From contig JBJKZD010000008.1 in NCBI GenBank assembly GCA_045560765.1, positions 62,001 to 126,000 on the forward strand: a stretch of DNA of 64,000 bases, given 5' to 3'. The notes under the pieces were generated by a model. It searched no databases. It was not told the origin of the DNA and was given only the letters and a program-made list of their open reading frames with translations. A program made the position numbers and the translations under genes. Below are positions 34,910 through 44,844 of this stretch, piece after piece; the stretch's first letter is position 1; every line of letters begins with the position of its first letter. The DNA is from UBA9926 sp913064795 (lineage in GTDB: Bacteria > Pseudomonadota > Gammaproteobacteria > Pseudomonadales > Azotimanducaceae).

Positions 34910-35875
34910 CTATTTTAGCGATGACAAGAAAGCGAGAATCGCAGCGTTTGTCTCCTCCGGCGCTTCTTGTTGAACCCAGTGCCCGATGCCATCGATCAGT
35001 GTGATGTCTCTAAGATCTTTCGTGACCGGCGTCATCATTGCTCGCAAGGCCGTTTCGTTTGCGCCCTGAATCACCATGTCCTGAGCGCCCGAGATAAATG
35101 CTGAAGGCACCCTGACAATCGGATCGAGGGATTCCGTGATTGCCCAGTTAGCATCGAAGTTTCGATAATAGTTGACGCCGCCCCGAAAGCCCGCGCGCTC
35201 GAATTCACTGACAAAGTAGTCAAGGTCTTCTGAGGTTAACCAATCAGGTTGCTCAAGTGGTGCGCCGATGCGTCCGATAAAACCACCAGCCGAGCGCTTT
35301 GGATCGGTGATCAATGCTGCTCCCCGCGGCGTGTCTGGAGAAGCGTACAATCTCGATAAGAGACCCCGAGGGTCTGAGTCGTACTCAGCTTCAGCCACAC
35401 CGCCGGCTTCGTTGTGGTAGAGAATGTAAAAGAAGTTGTCGCCATGCATCGCTTTGAAGCTATCAAGCGGTGGCGTCTTGGCGCGTCCGCCATAGGGCAC
35501 GCTCATGCCGACAACGGCATTGATACGGTCCGGATGGAGCAACGCTGTATACCACACAACCATTGATCCCCAGTCGTGACCTATAATGGTGGCGGTCTCC
35601 TGGCCGAAATGGTCGATAACACCAACTACATCTAGAGCTAGGTGGTCGATTCGGTAGGCCTCTGGGTCGCTCGGCGCGCTGGTGTCTCCGTAGCCTCGCA
35701 TATCAGGCGCGACGGCGTGATACCCAGCCTGGGCGAGCGCGAGGAGCTGGTGGCGCCAAGAGTACCAAGACTCTGGCCAGCCATGGATTAAAAGCACCAG
35801 AGGACCTGAGCCTGCGCTGGCAATGCGCATGTCGATGCTATTGGACGAAAGGGTTGAAAATTCAATGGCTGCCAT
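34910..35875 (-). CDS. Epoxide hydrolase-like alpha/beta hydrolase
   Basis: A 321-residue hydrolase of the soluble epoxide hydrolase family. The nucleophile is D101 in IIGHDWGSMVVW; the oxyanion motif is IHGWPESWYSWRH; cap-region tyrosines that could activate the epoxide are present (YYRNFDANW, FYILYHN); the catalytic histidine lies in GIGHWVQQEAP. The frame is open to 35971, but the ATG at 35875 follows AAAGGA and begins the family's normal N-terminus. A 314-bp divergent spacer separates it from the amidohydrolase. Confidence 0.9.
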   Translation of the reverse strand: MAAIEFSTLSSNSIDMRIASAGSGPLVLLIHGWPESWYSWRHQLLALAQAGYHAVAPDMRGYGDTSAPSDPEAYRIDHLALDVVGVIDHFGQETATIIGHDWGSMVVWYTALLHPDRINAVVGMSVPYGGRAKTPPLDSFKAMHGDNFFYILYHNEAGGVAEAEYDSDPRGLLSRLYASPDTPRGAALITDPKRSAGGFIGRIGAPLEQPDWLTSEDLDYFVSEFERAGFRGGVNYYRNFDANWAITESLDPIVRVPSAFISGAQDMVIQGANETALRAMMTPVTKDLRDITLIDGIGHWVQQEAPEETNAAILAFLSSLK

Positions 35876-36189
35876 GAGTGTCCTTTGTGTTGGGTTGAGG
35901 AGAAGACTATCAAAGTTGGCGCGAGAATTGAAAGTGGCCGCTTTGGAGAGAAGCCTTATGGCAAGGGTCATCGGCGGGGTTGGTGAGGCGCATTGAATCC
36001 TTCGAGAATGGGGGTGGGCTTATCGAGCGAGGTATATCAGTCATATCAATAGTGGAGGATTCAATGGGTAGACCCTAGGCGTCAACTGTGGCAAGTTCGA
36101 GAATGAAAAAGGTGGCTAGGGCCAATGAAGGTTGTGATGGCCCCAGATTCAGGCGACGAAAAATCAGGCAATGATAAAGAGGAAAGAGC

Positions 36190-37890
36190 ATGAACTATGA
36201 TGTCGTGATTACAGGCGGGACGCTGGTCGACGGGACTGGCAGTGATGCTGTGAAAGGTGATGTGGCCATCAAAGATGGCAGGATCGCCAAGTTGGGTGAT
36301 ATCGGCGAGGCATCGGCAGGGAGAACAATTGACGCGACAGGTCAAACGGTGACGCCCGGGTTTGTCGACCTTCATACGCATTTGGATGCACAGGTGGGCT
36401 GGGATCCTGAGTTGACTTCGAGTTCTTACCATGGAGTTACAACCGCGCTGATCGGGAACTGCGGCGTCGGTTTTGCGCCGGTTTCTGAGGAGAACCGTCA
36501 ATACATGGCGAAGCTGATGGAATCGGTTGAGGACATCGCCGCTGAGGCGATTCTTGATGGTTTGCCCTGGAATTGGACGAATTACGGGGGCTATCTGGAC
36601 TCGATTCAGGCGCTCAAGCCAGCGCTGAACATGGTTGGCCTTGCTGGACATTCGGCGATTCGTTTTGAGGCCATGGGCGATAAGTCTATGGATAAAGATG
36701 TTCAGGCGGATGATCGAGAGCTTGCTGAAATCGTTCGGATGGTTAAGGAGTCGGTAGAGGCAGGCGCGGTTGGCTTCTCTACATCACGGTTTATTCCGCA
36801 CACTGTCCCCGATGGTCGTTGCACGCCGGGGACATGGGCAGACCTGCGGGAGACCGGCGCCATTCAGCAGGCGGTGGTAGAAGCGGGAGGCGTTGGGTCT
36901 TTGTTTCAATCCGCAAATGATTTCCAGACCCGAATGGACACCGAGCTTAAGATGTTTGAACAGGGCGCGGAACTGGGTTGCCAGATCCTTTTTTCTGGCG
37001 GTACGGGCGCTCAGGGTGATGGGGGCGTTAGCCGCTGGAGTGATTTCTTTAATCAGCACAATCAGGGCGGCAAGCGCGTTTCGGGTATTTGTCACACGCG
37101 ACCGAGCGGCGCCTTCTTTGGTTTAGCGCAACTGTCACCGTTTACCAAAGAGTCCGAGGCCTGGGGGCAGCTTATGGCGCTGCCAACGTTGAGTGACCGT
37201 GTCGATGCGCTGCGCGACCCGAACACCCGAGCTAAATTGATCAAGGAAGGGAAGGAAATAGGGCATCTCTCTAAAATGGCGTCAATGCTGCATCCGTTTG
37301 GGATGGGCGAGACGCCGGATCTTGATTTTGATCGAAAGTCCTCTCTACAGCAATTGGCTGATGCCGAAGGCCGAGATCCAGTTGAGGTCTATGTCGAAAG
37401 ACTGCTCGCGTCTGAGGGTCGAGAGTTGTTCAACTATTGGGCTTTTGGCGGCGCCCTTGAGAACCAATGGCAGTATATGCAGTTGCCTCATGTGATCCCG
37501 ATGTTGGGTGATGCTGGCGCGCACGTTGGTATTTTTACCGATACCGATTCGCCAACCGTTTTGCTCAGCGAGCTCACTCGGAAGCACGGCGTTTATACAC
37601 TGCCCCAAGCGATTCATAAGATTACCCAACAGTCGGCAGACGTTTTAGGTCTGAAGGATCGGGGCGTATTGAAAGAAGGCAATATCGCTGATATTAATGT
37701 AATAGACTACGAGCGATTATCGACGCATCATCCTGAATATGTTAATGATTTCCCGCATGGCGGGGGTCGTTTCATCGTGAAGAGCACGGGCTACACGGCC
37801 ACACTAGTCGCTGGAGAAGTTGTCGTTGAAAACTGTGTTCATACCGGCCAACGGCCAGGTAGTGTCATTCGCGAGTTTGCTCGGGGGTAG
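36190..37890 (+). CDS. N-acyl-D-amino-acid deacylase-like amidohydrolase
   Basis: A 566-residue member of the amidohydrolase superfamily, D-aminoacylase branch. The entry strand motif DLHTHLDAQVGWDPEL carries the metal-binding histidines; GNCGVGFAP, the LAGHSAIR loop and LGDAGAHVGIFTDTD follow in the family order, and KEGNIADINVID ends the small beta domain. GAGGA precedes the ATG. Marine members of this branch often have unknown amide or lactam substrates. The next gene is 74 bp downstream. Confidence 0.88.
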   Translation: MNYDVVITGGTLVDGTGSDAVKGDVAIKDGRIAKLGDIGEASAGRTIDATGQTVTPGFVDLHTHLDAQVGWDPELTSSSYHGVTTALIGNCGVGFAPVSEENRQYMAKLMESVEDIAAEAILDGLPWNWTNYGGYLDSIQALKPALNMVGLAGHSAIRFEAMGDKSMDKDVQADDRELAEIVRMVKESVEAGAVGFSTSRFIPHTVPDGRCTPGTWADLRETGAIQQAVVEAGGVGSLFQSANDFQTRMDTELKMFEQGAELGCQILFSGGTGAQGDGGVSRWSDFFNQHNQGGKRVSGICHTRPSGAFFGLAQLSPFTKESEAWGQLMALPTLSDRVDALRDPNTRAKLIKEGKEIGHLSKMASMLHPFGMGETPDLDFDRKSSLQQLADAEGRDPVEVYVERLLASEGRELFNYWAFGGALENQWQYMQLPHVIPMLGDAGAHVGIFTDTDSPTVLLSELTRKHGVYTLPQAIHKITQQSADVLGLKDRGVLKEGNIADINVIDYERLSTHHPEYVNDFPHGGGRFIVKSTGYTATLVAGEVVVENCVHTGQRPGSVIREFARG

Positions 37891-37964
37891 AGAGTTGAGC
37901 CTTTAGGCTCGGCATATCGATCCTTAGGCCGCACGGATCTCTGAAATCGCACGGGTGATTATCA

Positions 37965-38873
37965 ATGTCTGGTCGTTACACAGAAAACGATGTGCCCAAT
38001 CAGACTGGAAGAACAGTACTTATCACAGGTGCGAATACCGGAATTGGTTTTGAGGCGGCTCGAGCGTTTTCGGCGAAGGGGGCTCGCGTTCTCCTTGGAT
38101 GCAGGGATGAATCACGCGCAGTCTCGGCAATCAATGCGATTAAGGCGCTTACGCCAGAAGCAGACCTTTCTTGGATTTCATTAGACCTCGCCTCACTCGA
38201 TTCGGTTGCCAAGGCAGGGCAGCGCGTGTTGGAGGAGCCTCGTCTAGATCTTCTGATCAATAACGCTGGGGTGATGGTTCCGCCTAAAACTACCACGACT
38301 GACGGATTTGAGCTGCAGTTTGGGGTGAATCATCTAGGGCATTTCGCGCTAACAGCGCATCTTTTGCCGATGCTGGTCAGAAATGGCGATGCGCGTATCG
38401 TCACAGTTAGTAGTTTGGCCCATAAGGGTGGCGTTATTGATTATGCGGACCTTCAGGCTAAAGTTTCCTATAGCCGTATGAAGCGCTATCAAATGAGTAA
38501 ATACGCGAATTTGTTGTTCACGCTTGGTCTTCAGCGCAGACTTGTAGCGGCGAATTCGCCAAGCATCGCTTTGGCCTGTCACCCAGGGGGCTCTAATACA
38601 GAGCTTGGACGGCATCTTGGTCCTCTTAAGTACCTGTTTTTACCACTTGAATTTCTGATGAATTCGTCTGCAGAAGGCGCACTTCCGACACTCAGAGCGG
38701 CAACAGACCCTGATGCAAGGGGCGCTGACTACTACGGTCCAGCGGGGTTTGGAGAGTTTTCTCGTTCTGCTAAGAAGGTGTTGATGGATGAGCGTGTTTA
38801 TGACCCGGAAGCTGGAGATCGGTTGTGGGGGGTTTCAGAAGTGCTGACTGGCCAGCGATACCATTTCGACTAG
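37965..38873 (+). CDS. SDR family oxidoreductase (retinol dehydrogenase-like)
   Basis: A 302-residue short-chain dehydrogenase: TGANTGIGFEAARAF cofactor motif, NNAGVMVPP, and an active site with the serine in VSSLAHKGG. The catalytic pair appears as YQMSKYANLLF (YxxxK). This is the classical retinol dehydrogenase/WW-oxidoreductase-like subgroup. It probably shares a transcript with the amidohydrolase. A GAGCC-TTTA-GGCTC hairpin lies in the 74-bp gap between them. Substrate unknown. Confidence 0.9.
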   Translation: MSGRYTENDVPNQTGRTVLITGANTGIGFEAARAFSAKGARVLLGCRDESRAVSAINAIKALTPEADLSWISLDLASLDSVAKAGQRVLEEPRLDLLINNAGVMVPPKTTTTDGFELQFGVNHLGHFALTAHLLPMLVRNGDARIVTVSSLAHKGGVIDYADLQAKVSYSRMKRYQMSKYANLLFTLGLQRRLVAANSPSIALACHPGGSNTELGRHLGPLKYLFLPLEFLMNSSAEGALPTLRAATDPDARGADYYGPAGFGEFSRSAKKVLMDERVYDPEAGDRLWGVSEVLTGQRYHFD

Positions 38874-39123
38874 ACGGCTATGTTTAGATTGAGGACTTTT
38901 TAGGATCTCCGTCCAGAATCGAACTATTGAACATTCGTCATTCAACTAGTGCTAATATTTTCCGGCGAAGAACAGTTTAGGGCGCTGAATCAATCATTGG
39001 TTAGGAGGAATAAGACGCTGTGTTCGCAGATCTATCTATTCTGGCGATTATTTCTTACATCCCAATCAAGGGTTGGTGTTTGCTCCTAATACATACGAAC
39101 GAAAAACTGAGGATTTGAGTGCT

Positions 39124-40458
39124 ATGAAAATGAACGGAATTGAGTCACCTCTGATGCAGTGGGCGGGGTTGAAGCGGTTTGTTTTGACCATTTTCCTTCT
39201 CGCTCACGGTTTCTGCTCAGCAGTCTCGGCTGAGACGGGTGCTGCATATGATTCGGCAAAGCTAAACAAAATTCAGGTTTTATTGGATAGTCTCTATGAC
39301 AAGGGCCAAATTCCAAATTATGCGGTTGAAATTCGTCGAGGAGGTGAGCCGATTTACTCCGCCTACAGAGGGAAAACGGAGTTAGGTGGAGAGTTGTCGG
39401 TCGATGAAAATACAATTTTTTGGGTCGCTTCAATGGGTAAACCTATTGTCTCGACGGCAGTTCTCAAGCTTATCGGAGAGGGAAGGCTTGGGCTAGACGA
39501 TACATTGAGTAAGTACTTTCCAGAATTTAAAGATATGGTGGTAGCACCGCTTGGAGACTTGGATGTTCCTTTTGAATCTGCAAGATCTGAGATTACGATT
39601 CGTAACTTACTGACACATACGTCTGGCTTTACTTATTCCCCGGCTGTTTTGGGCTTGGGGGATGTCGCTGAACAGTATCTCGAGCTCGGTGTTATGTCGC
39701 AGAATTACTCCCTGCCCGATAACCTAGAGTTGCTCTCTCAAATCCCTCTGGTTGCTCATCCAGGTTCGTCTTTTAACTATTCAGTCAGTACCGATGTCCT
39801 AGGGGCAGTTATTGAAAAAGTGACGGGTATGCGGCTTGGCGAATACCTCGGTCAAGAGTTCTTTGAACCGCTCGGGATGAAGGACACTGCCTTTTCAGTT
39901 GCCCCCTCCAAGCGCAGTCGATTCGCTCGTTTTTATCAACCAGCCTCTCTAAACAACCCCGCTCCTCTTGTTGCTGATTCAAATATAAAATGGCAAATCG
40001 CCGAAGCGGCGCCTTTTGGCTTACCCTACGATGGTTGGGGCCAGCCACCAAGGTATGACAGCGGTGGCGGCGGAATTTACTCCACTGCAGATGATTTTTT
40101 GAAGTATGCAGAGATGGTTGCAGCTGGTGGAACCTATGAGGGCAAAGTCTATTTGACACCAGAGACAGCAGAGATTCACTTTCAAGATTTGATGCCGTAT
40201 CTCGGGCTGGAGGCATTTGAAACAGCTTTTGGCGAGGCTGCCAGATTTATGAAATTTGGAGGCGGTTATGGCATTAAGCTCGAGGAAGATGGCTCCGGAA
40301 ATCCGGACTATTACTTTTGGGGCGGCGCTGCTAACACATTTTTTTGGATTGATGCGGCAGACCAAAGCGTTGGAGTATTCTTTACCCACATTTGGCCACC
40401 CCGATACAATCTGAGTGATCAGATCGAACAGTTGGTCGATGAAGCGAGACTTAAATGA
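39124..40458 (+). CDS. Class C beta-lactamase-like serine hydrolase, exported (first of pair)
   Basis: A 444-residue exported hydrolase. The signal peptide is LKRFVLTIFLLAHGFCSAVSA. The catalytic serine and lysine are S103 and K106 (SMGKP); the tyrosine motif reads YSVSTD rather than YxN, as is common in esterase/PBP-like members. The C-terminal WGGAANTFFWID replaces the KTG box. The frame is open to 39073, but this ATG begins the signal peptide. Its stop overlaps the start of the next gene (ATGA). It could act on cell-wall peptides or esters. Confidence 0.88.
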   Translation: MKMNGIESPLMQWAGLKRFVLTIFLLAHGFCSAVSAETGAAYDSAKLNKIQVLLDSLYDKGQIPNYAVEIRRGGEPIYSAYRGKTELGGELSVDENTIFWVASMGKPIVSTAVLKLIGEGRLGLDDTLSKYFPEFKDMVVAPLGDLDVPFESARSEITIRNLLTHTSGFTYSPAVLGLGDVAEQYLELGVMSQNYSLPDNLELLSQIPLVAHPGSSFNYSVSTDVLGAVIEKVTGMRLGEYLGQEFFEPLGMKDTAFSVAPSKRSRFARFYQPASLNNPAPLVADSNIKWQIAEAAPFGLPYDGWGQPPRYDSGGGGIYSTADDFLKYAEMVAAGGTYEGKVYLTPETAEIHFQDLMPYLGLEAFETAFGEAARFMKFGGGYGIKLEEDGSGNPDYYFWGGAANTFFWIDAADQSVGVFFTHIWPPRYNLSDQIEQLVDEARLK

Positions 40459-41789
40459 TAAAGGCGATGTTTTTAATAAGTACGTTGGCGCTGAGTTGCT
40501 TCTTTGTTCATGACTTACGTGCTGAGCTTGTGGCTAATGTTGAGGCCCCTGTCTTTGAACAAGAGGCTCCTGCGCCCATTGAAGCGATCTTGAAACCTTT
40601 AATGAATGATCAGCTGATTTCGGGGTATCACCTCAGTGTCTACAAGAATCATCAACAGGTTCTTAATCTAAGTGAAGGGTTTGCGGATGAGGATGCCGGC
40701 ATAGAATCGAGCGAAAAGGTGTTGTATGCGATTGCATCAATGACCAAGCCAATTGTTAGTCTTGCGACGTTGATCCTAGCCGATCGTGGTGTGCTCGACC
40801 TCAAAGATCCAGTTCGGAAATTTATCCCAGAGTTTGCGGATCTGCTGGTGGTCGAGGACGGTGATTATGACAACCCTGCGGAAGCCCTTGCTCGCGATAT
40901 CACGATCCACGACCTACTAACCCATACATCCGGTTTAACCTACAGCCAAGATATCACTGGGCGAGAGGAAATAGCGCAGCTCTATGCCGAGCTCGATATT
41001 CTATCGATAGACGGCATGTTTAGAAGCCGCTTGGGGAACTTGGATGATCATATTCAGGAGCTTGTTCAGCTTCCGCTAGTTGCACAGCCGGGTACCTTGT
41101 TTGTTTATTCAGTTTCTATCGACGTGCTTGGTCGGGTTCTAGAAGTTGCTTCGGACAGTCCGCTAGATCGTTTGCTTGAAGAATTGGTTTTAGGACCATT
41201 GGATATGAATGACACAGGGTTTCGTGTTCGTCCTGCCGACGTCAATCGGCTTTCCCAGATGTATAGTCCTAGAGTTGCGACCTATCCAATACCAGGGGTT
41301 TACAGGCGTTACGAGAAATACGCTAGTCTGCCTGAGGGTCAAAAAAATTTCGGCCAGAGCGAGGAAACTTATCTCAGCGGAGGGGCGGGGCTTATAAGCT
41401 CTGCGCATGATTATGCAAAATTCCTGATGTTTTTGAGTCGTGGCACGACGAGTGCAGGCGAAACTTTGCTCGGCGCTGATATGCTTGCTCAAATGTTTGC
41501 CAATCAATTGCCTAAGGCACTTGGTGGTGACGGGCTTGTCTATAACTTTGGCCCGATGGCCAGTGGCACAGGTTTTGGATATGGCTTGGGTATCCGCTTG
41601 AAGGCGGGAGGTAATCCAGAAGATCAGTCAGATCACGACTATTACTGGTGGGCGGGCGCTGCCAACACAGGGTTTTGGATCGATCCCGAATCTGACTCAA
41701 TTGGCGTTTTGATGATCCAACATTTGCCGACTCAATACGATCGTGTTGCCGAGCTGGTTGAGGCTACGCGCCTTTTGTATGCTGATTAA
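40455..41789 (+). CDS. Class C beta-lactamase-like serine hydrolase, exported (second of pair)
   Basis: A 444-residue tandem paralogue of the gene before it, with signal peptide MFLISTLALSCFFVHDLRA, S95 and K98 (SMTKP), YSVSID, and WAGAANTGFWID near the end. The same unusual motif changes in both copies point to recent duplication and shared chemistry. It overlaps the upstream gene by 4 bp and ends 21 bp before the histidine kinase ATG at 41811, so it is in the same operon. It may release a ligand that the sensor domain reads; that is inference. Confidence 0.88.
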   Translation: MIKAMFLISTLALSCFFVHDLRAELVANVEAPVFEQEAPAPIEAILKPLMNDQLISGYHLSVYKNHQQVLNLSEGFADEDAGIESSEKVLYAIASMTKPIVSLATLILADRGVLDLKDPVRKFIPEFADLLVVEDGDYDNPAEALARDITIHDLLTHTSGLTYSQDITGREEIAQLYAELDILSIDGMFRSRLGNLDDHIQELVQLPLVAQPGTLFVYSVSIDVLGRVLEVASDSPLDRLLEELVLGPLDMNDTGFRVRPADVNRLSQMYSPRVATYPIPGVYRRYEKYASLPEGQKNFGQSEETYLSGGAGLISSAHDYAKFLMFLSRGTTSAGETLLGADMLAQMFANQLPKALGGDGLVYNFGPMASGTGFGYGLGIRLKAGGNPEDQSDHDYYWWAGAANTGFWIDPESDSIGVLMIQHLPTQYDRVAELVEATRLLYAD

Positions 41790-41810
41790 TTGATTAGAAC
41801 GGATCTACCT

Positions 41811-44800
41811 ATGCAAATTAGAACGTTACTGCTTTTACTCTCTATTGCTGGTGCAGTGGGCAGTGCGCTTTCAGTCTGGTATGTCGGCACCCTCAAAGAG
41901 GATGCGCAAAAAGAAGCAGAGACCGATCTTCGCTGGAATATCTATCAAGATGCTTGGCAGCGCATTGGGAAAGAAGAAATTGCCGCTTTTTCCGAATACA
42001 GTAACGAGGGTCCCCGGCGAGGCTTTTGGCTACAGGAAAATGCCGAACCACTTAATTTCAAAGTCAGTCAGAATCGCAGTAATTACTTTACTGATCTGAG
42101 CGATATAGTGCAGGGCGAGATCACCAATCCAATGCTCGCCGCACTGCTAGGCATCAATAGTGAAGAAAACGCTAATACTTATTTGCGCAGCTTTTTTGGA
42201 CCTGCATTGCAGCGTCGCAATCTTCTTTACTACTCAATTATTGATGCTGAATCTTTAGAACAGGTCGCATGCCGGAAATCAATTTTTAGCCGCAATTACA
42301 ATCCATGCTCCTCGATTTACGAAACCGTCTTTTTAGATAAGGGTTCAAGGTTCGAACTCTATGAATCCTTGGCGACTACCAATGAAGCTTGGACCGGTTA
42401 CATGGTCCATCATACTTCGGAGGAGGAGCATACAAGTTTGGTTTATGCGTTTCCGGTGAATATAAATCAGGAAACTACGCTAATTGTCATGCTGGGTAAG
42501 TCTTTGCCTCGAATTGTTGATCATTTTCAGCAAGAGATGAGTGTCCAGGCCACCATTGTAAACTTGGCGCGGGATCCAGAGAGCTATGGCGATGAAAATC
42601 TGCAAGAAATCGTTGGGCTTGGTGGTGTGCTGATAGAAAACAAGCAGGTCAGATTAAGAGATAAGGGTATTTCCGTGATGGCCTTACCCCTTGATGCTGG
42701 CGGTGGGCGCGAACACAAGATGGTCGTCGCATTGAAACGCGATGTCTCTGAATTGATACGAACTGAGGATAGCTACAATCGGACGATGCTCTACTCCATT
42801 TTTGCAGCAGTATTGATTATCGTTTTAGTTCTCTTGGTACTGCAAAGGTCTATATTTTCAGGTTTAAACTATGCGATTGAAGTCCTACAGCAACTGACCG
42901 ACGCGCAGTCTATTGATGAAATAAAAAGGCCTCGAGCATTGTTGTCGAGTCCAAGAGATGAGGTTGGAAAGCTCATTCGAGCACTTGGAAAATATAAAAC
43001 TAAGTTAGATGAGCTGAGTACATTACGGTCACTTCAGCGAAAGAATAGGATTGATCGGGATCGGCTGATCATTGATAAAATGAAAACCCTGTCTTTCCAG
43101 CTTGAGGGCGAGGCTAAAGAACTCCTAGTCTCTGATATTGAGCGCATGGAGCAAATGGGCGGAGAGATCGAAACAAGCATTGCTCAGGGCGACCAAGAGG
43201 AGCGGCGACAGGCTGAAGAAGAGTCTAATCAATTGATTGCAGTGGCTTTCGAGCGCATGTCGGATCAGGTGACCGCGCTCATTGAGGCGCGCACCTCAGA
43301 AATGGAGTCTGCTAGGGATGAGGCCAGAGAGGCGAATCTCGCCAAGAGTAAATTTTTAGCCAATATGAGTCACGAACTGCGAACGCCGTTAAACGCGATC
43401 ATCGGTTATGGAGAGTTGCTGCTCGAGGAGGCTGAAGACGAGGGTATGGATTCGATGTCGGTTGACCTCAAGCGCATTACCGATTCCGGCGCCCATCTTT
43501 TGAATCTCATTAATGATATTTTAGATCTCTCGAAAATCGAAGCAGGGCGGTTAGAGTTGTTTGTCTCTGAGTTTTCGGTTGAGACTGTGCTGGAGGTCTT
43601 GCAGAGCGTAGCTAAGCCGCTTGGCGAGAAGAACCGAAATCAAGTCAACTTTGTGGTGCCCAAAGATCTTGGCGTCATGCGGTCAGATGAAACTCGAATG
43701 CGGCAGAGTCTGTTGAACTTAATCAGCAATGCTTGCAAGTTCACCGAGGAGGGTGAGGTGACCCTGACGGCAACGAGTTCGGAATCTGAAGGCCTAGAGT
43801 GGGTCGAGTTTGCGGTTTCTGACACTGGGATCGGGATGACGCAAGAACAAATGGACAAAATTTTTGATGACTTCACCCAAGCCGAAGCAGAAACAACCGC
43901 GAAATTTGGTGGCACTGGCTTAGGCTTATCCATCACGAAACAATTGGTCGAAATGATGGGGGGTGAGCTATCGGTCGGTAGTGAAGAGGGTGTCGGGTCG
44001 ACTTTCTCGATCAAAGTTCCAAGAGAGGTACGACAGCCTGAGGAGACAGTCTCGGCAGAGCCTGATTTGCTTAGCGCCGGCGATGATGAAATGAATCACG
44101 CCAACTTAACCTTGCTCGTCATTGACGATGATCCCCTTGCTCATGACTTGGTAAAAAGAAAACTCCGTGCCGATGCCTATAACATCGTTTCCGCGCTCGA
44201 TGGAGCGGACGGATTAATCAAAGCCAGAGATCAACGTCCCGATCTCATCCTGCTTGATATTTTGATGCCCGGCAAAGATGGCTGGACAGTGCTCGCGGAG
44301 CTGCGCGCAGACCCTGATTTAAGTGACATTCCGATTATCGTGATCAGTATGCTCGATGACGATCAGTCTGCGACTGCCTTAGGGGCCTCTGCTTATATGA
44401 CGAAGCCCGTTGATCGAGATCGTCTTGTCAATAATATCCAGGATATTTTTGGTGAGGCAACCGAAGGGAAAAAAGCGCTGGTGGTTGATGATGATGCCGA
44501 AGCCCGAGACATCTCGTCTCGGTTGCTGGGCGCGCAAGGGTTCGAGGTTGCAACCGCTGAAAACGGTGCAGTCGCTTTTGCTCGCATGAGCGAAGGGTTT
44601 GATCTTGTGATTTTAGATCTGTCCATGCCCGTCATGGACGGATTTGAGTTTTTGTCTCGGTTGGATGACCTCGACCTTGAAGCATTGCCGCGCATTATTG
44701 TTTATTCGGCGATGCATCTTGATGAGACGATGCGCGCGCGTCTTTCCGGGGCCTGTTTTGAGGTCATTGATAAAAACGATGCCTCGTCGGAGTCAGCGCT

Positions 44801-44843
44801 GTCTACTACGGTTAAATCAGCATTGATTAAGAAGCTCAACTAA
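41811..44843 (+). CDS. Hybrid histidine kinase with two C-terminal receiver domains
   Basis: A 1010-residue membrane sensor. Helices at about residues 4-24 and 320-342 flank a periplasmic sensing domain of about 290 residues with no recognised family. A HAMP-like linker and coiled coil precede HisKA (H521 in MSHELRTPLNAIIGYG), then HATPase_c (NLISNACKFTEEG, DTGIGM, GGTGLGLSI), and two receivers with phosphoacceptors D816 (LLDILMPGKDG) and D936 (LDLSMPVMDGF). There is no HPt domain, so the relay must use an HPt elsewhere. The open frame to 41790 starts at TTG; the ATG at 41811 is chosen. The channel gene follows after 1 bp. Confidence 0.93.
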   Translation: MQIRTLLLLLSIAGAVGSALSVWYVGTLKEDAQKEAETDLRWNIYQDAWQRIGKEEIAAFSEYSNEGPRRGFWLQENAEPLNFKVSQNRSNYFTDLSDIVQGEITNPMLAALLGINSEENANTYLRSFFGPALQRRNLLYYSIIDAESLEQVACRKSIFSRNYNPCSSIYETVFLDKGSRFELYESLATTNEAWTGYMVHHTSEEEHTSLVYAFPVNINQETTLIVMLGKSLPRIVDHFQQEMSVQATIVNLARDPESYGDENLQEIVGLGGVLIENKQVRLRDKGISVMALPLDAGGGREHKMVVALKRDVSELIRTEDSYNRTMLYSIFAAVLIIVLVLLVLQRSIFSGLNYAIEVLQQLTDAQSIDEIKRPRALLSSPRDEVGKLIRALGKYKTKLDELSTLRSLQRKNRIDRDRLIIDKMKTLSFQLEGEAKELLVSDIERMEQMGGEIETSIAQGDQEERRQAEEESNQLIAVAFERMSDQVTALIEARTSEMESARDEAREANLAKSKFLANMSHELRTPLNAIIGYGELLLEEAEDEGMDSMSVDLKRITDSGAHLLNLINDILDLSKIEAGRLELFVSEFSVETVLEVLQSVAKPLGEKNRNQVNFVVPKDLGVMRSDETRMRQSLLNLISNACKFTEEGEVTLTATSSESEGLEWVEFAVSDTGIGMTQEQMDKIFDDFTQAEAETTAKFGGTGLGLSITKQLVEMMGGELSVGSEEGVGSTFSIKVPREVRQPEETVSAEPDLLSAGDDEMNHANLTLLVIDDDPLAHDLVKRKLRADAYNIVSALDGADGLIKARDQRPDLILLDILMPGKDGWTVLAELRADPDLSDIPIIVISMLDDDQSATALGASAYMTKPVDRDRLVNNIQDIFGEATEGKKALVVDDDAEARDISSRLLGAQGFEVATAENGAVAFARMSEGFDLVILDLSMPVMDGFEFLSRLDDLDLEALPRIIVYSAMHLDETMRARLSGACFEVIDKNDASSESALSTTVKSALIKKLN

Positions 44844-44844
44844 C